Source: Voacanga thouarsii
Lineage: Eukaryota > Streptophyta > Magnoliopsida > Gentianales > Apocynaceae
Direction of reading: 5' to 3'
Assembly (NCBI GenBank): GCA_026120185.1
Contig: JANUWF010001937.1
Coordinates: 1,178,001-1,242,000 of the forward strand
DNA length: 64,000 nt
Made by a program: the position numbers and the translations under genes. Position 1 is the stretch's first letter; every line of letters begins with the position of its first letter. Under the pieces are notes generated by a model. The model was not told where the DNA came from and made no database searches. It saw only the letters and a program-made list of their open reading frames with translations. Positions 61,379 through 64,000 of the stretch are shown piece after piece.

Positions 61379-63851
61379 CTAGTCTCTCGAAACAGTAAAA
61401 TTATTATTATTACAATTCCTTCTAATATGTCCACTCCTATGACAGTTGCTGCATCTTGGAGGAGAGTTCGGTGTCCGATAATCCATATCACAAGGTATCC
61501 TCGATGTTTGCGGACGGCCAAGAACTTTATTTCGCATCATTTCTTCCACTGGTGCAAGCATAAAATTAGAAGGCCTCCAATGCTGTTCATCCACCATAGG
61601 GAAGAACTGACCCTCATATGTCAACTCATAATTCCTTCTAGTATAAAACTCCAAAACAAAGTCAATTAGGTTCCAACCTCTGTAACGACATGCTGCAAAC
61701 CCATGTGAACAAGGAATACCATATATACTTCATTTTTGGCACGTGCATGATCTCTCTGTTAAATTGACACTATAAATATTTGGACTTCTACCCAATTGTT
61801 GAACAGATGATTTAATCCTATATATACCGACCTGTGCATTATATTCAGTTACAACATGCCCTCTGGACTTGTCCTCAAAATAAGAATATAACTTCCACAT
61901 TTCAGAAGGTAAAGGGTGTCTCAAATTCAATGCATCATCTCTATGTTCATTAAAATATTTAACTAACTTCTGAAATGAAGTTTCAACCAAAATCTTCAGC
62001 GGAAGAGATCTTGCTTTCTTCAACACACTATTCATACATTCAGACAAACTAGTAGTCATTGAACCATATCTGTGCCCTTCATCATATGACAAAGTCCATT
62101 TCTCCAAACCAATATCCATTAAATACTTAAATGCATCCTCTTTTCGAATCTTGATTTCATCCAAATATGATTGACACTTGGTCCTTTCGCGCTCTAAACC
62201 AGCAGCATACATCAAACTTGTCAAATTAGTGTCCTTAAACTTGGCATGAAAATTTCCTTTTATGTGCCCGAGACAATATCGATGAAAAGCCAAAGGTTCT
62301 TGCCACTCATTTATATAACGTACAGCATTTACAATACCTTTATGTCTATTAGAAATAAGACATATATGTCTGTCCAAAATGACATATTGACGTAGGAGTT
62401 TTAAGAACCAGCTCCAACTCTCTAGTGATTCCTCATCCACGATGGCAAAAGCAAGAGGGAATAGGTGACTATTCGCATCCCAAGTGGATGCTACCAACAG
62501 TTTGCCTCGATAAAGTCCCATTAAATGGATTCCATCAATTGATACCACTGGACAAAAATATTTGAGACCATCAATTGAAGGTTTGAATGACCAGAAAAGG
62601 AAGCCAAAGCTTTCAAATCACCCACACTGGTCCAATGGTGTCTCCACCTCACAATAGTCCCAGGATTGGAATCCTGCAAGGCAAGCATGTATTTTGGTAG
62701 GGCAATCCACGTTGAGGGCCAATCACCATATACAAGTTCCATAGCAACCTTTCGGGCTTCCCAAGCTTTCTTATAAGAACAACCCGTCCTCCACAGTTTC
62801 TGAACTTCAGCAATAACATCACTCACATGGCATTCAGGGTCATTTAATACTAAATGTGTCACATTACGAGCTATGAACTGATAATCCATATTCCTATGCA
62901 CATTGTTCACAACTGTAATAACGTATGTATATTCTTTGTTCAAGACTGTTATCTGTCACTATCCATGAGTCTTTTTATGTATAAAGCGAATATGCCAAGA
63001 ACAAGGATTGACAGCACTTGAATGCTTACACTTAGCATACCAGCAGTCTTTCTTACTCTCTAAGACTCTGAATTCCTGACCTGCTTGAATAGACCACTTT
63101 CTGACTGCATATATAGCCTCCTTCTTATTCTGAAATCTCATATTTAGATGCAAATCAGTGTCAGTGTCAGACCAACTTCTTGTAACATTAACTGAGTGCC
63201 TGTTGAGTGACTCGTTAGCACATGCACCAGACCCTACATAATCAAATATTGGAAATCTTGCTGATTGAGAAAAGGTATTAGAAGGCCCCACTACATCATC
63301 AAATATTGGAAGTGTTGTTGTTTGAGAAATGTTGTTAGACGGCCCCGCTATGTCATTCATGTCATCTTGCACTTCATATGCGGGAATATTTGCTGCAATG
63401 TCACTTTCCTCACTCTTATCCGTGTCATGCCAATTCACTGGTCCTTCCGAGCCAGTAAACAGTCACCGTCAGACGTATGCAACATTGAATCAACATTTAC
63501 TGCACCTGTGGCCAAATACGATTGAGATGCTATATCTATTGGGATAGTGCTAGCATGCAGTCGGTTGTCGTCTGCTGGATACGTATCCACCTCCCGTCGA
63601 CTTTGTGTTTGAACCAGTAGTTGCTCGGGGATGATCAAGTTATTCCTTCTTGTTAAACCTTTAGATGTGTGACCAACATCGACTGTCTCAGCATTACTAC
63701 CAGTTGAACTAATGTATCCAGTTCCGGCAATGTTAAATATTGCACCTGTATTTTCCACCGGTTGGTAAAATGATTGGGGGCGTATGTTGTTCAAGTCTTC
63801 CATCCTTATGCCCATGGGAAGTTGGGATAATGAATTCATCGTGTGCTCCAA
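61379..63851 (-). pseudogene. Mutator-like (MULE) transposase, broken
   Basis: Domains run in MuDR order. 63851-63435 is a low-complexity amino end. 63438-62959 includes the Mutator N-terminal domain ('FQNKKEAIYAVRKWSIQAGQ', 'CWYAKCKHSS'). 62943-62600 has 'KAWEARKVAMELVYGDW'. 62548-61730 is the MULE DDE domain ('VSIDGIHLMGLYRGKLLVA', 'DEESLESWSWFL', 'FHRYCLGHIKGNFH') leading into a SWIM zinc finger ('CTCQK' then, after a stop, 'GIPCSHG'). 61654-61379 has a zinc knuckle ('CSNCHRSGHIRRNC'). Damage includes a frameshift near 63435, adjacent TAG-TGA stops at about 62961-62956, a frameshift near 62600 and a TGA near 61730. The second catalytic Asp (usually SDRHKG) is Asn here. An active protein would move its element. 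Confidence 0.88.
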
Positions 63852-64000
63852 ACCCGTGACTTGGTCAAAATCGCCACCCCCCCCCCAAAAAAAAGGAAAA
63901 TAGAAAAATCATCTGCCGCCCTCCAAGAAAGCCGTCTCACAGCTACTCAAGCGGTATCAAATCTATGATTCTCTATTTTTGCCTTATTTAGTTCCTAGCT
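63852..64000. other. Upstream edge of the MULE
   Basis: Non-coding, with a C9-A8 run near 63876-63895. The window ends before any terminal inverted repeat can be identified. Confidence 0.4.

Noticed and set aside
61379..63851. Domesticated Mutator-derived gene (MUSTANG/FAR1-like)
   Set aside because: Several stops, frameshifts and a lost catalytic Asp indicate ordinary decay, not a preserved host gene.
1..64000. CRISPR arrays, tRNA or rRNA genes, metabolic gene cluster around the cyclase
   Set aside because: No regularly spaced repeats with unique spacers, no cloverleaf or rRNA signature noticed, and no cytochrome P450, glycosyltransferase or acyltransferase next to the cyclase.

Overview
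The window is nuclear DNA of a flowering plant, almost certainly a eudicot. It is AT-rich, has spliced genes and plant protein families (oxidosqualene cyclase, PLS-class PPR, LRR receptor-like protein), and carries layered plant transposons (CACTA, Ty1/copia, Ty3/gypsy, Mutator-like, Stowaway-type). The species cannot be settled from the sequence; an asterid is plausible only from the general look of the genes and LTRs.

Layout. 1-24.8 kb is a graveyard of nested transposons. A gypsy-type LTR in minus orientation ends at 3030. A decayed CACTA element on the minus strand has its 5' terminus at 14264 and holds a TNP2-like transposase plus a Transposase_24-like gene. An LTR-like insertion splits that transposase, and a truncated copy of the same LTR family flanks the CACTA terminus (14265-14595). 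A second CACTA remnant on the plus strand ends in a CACTA terminus at 17984. An Athila-like gypsy LTR (about 20.15-21.65 kb) and a broken gypsy gag-protease region (21.7-24.8 kb, minus) follow. 24.8-27.6 kb is AT-rich non-coding DNA with repeats.

27.6-39.7 kb holds two intact intronless genes, both on the minus strand: a short LRR receptor-like protein and an E+-class PPR protein. Weak exon-like segments of a possible further minus-strand gene lie between them (33.3-35.8 kb).

42.0-60.3 kb is one large minus-strand gene, cycloartenol synthase. I reconstructed 18 coding exons by reading splice sites; joined, they give an uninterrupted 758-residue protein with the cycloartenol-type active-site residues. 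Intron 15 is 7.3 kb because a 5.45-kb Ty1/copia element (44160-49613) inserted there, with a perfect 5-bp target duplication. A Stowaway-type MITE later inserted into one of its LTRs. The last three exons therefore lie beyond the retrotransposon and are easy to miss.

61.4-63.9 kb is a Mutator-like transposase pseudogene on the minus strand, upstream of the cycloartenol synthase promoter. I saw no RNA genes, CRISPR arrays or bacterial-type systems. The three intact host genes act independently: sterol biosynthesis, probable cell-surface perception and organelle RNA processing. They are not a gene cluster.
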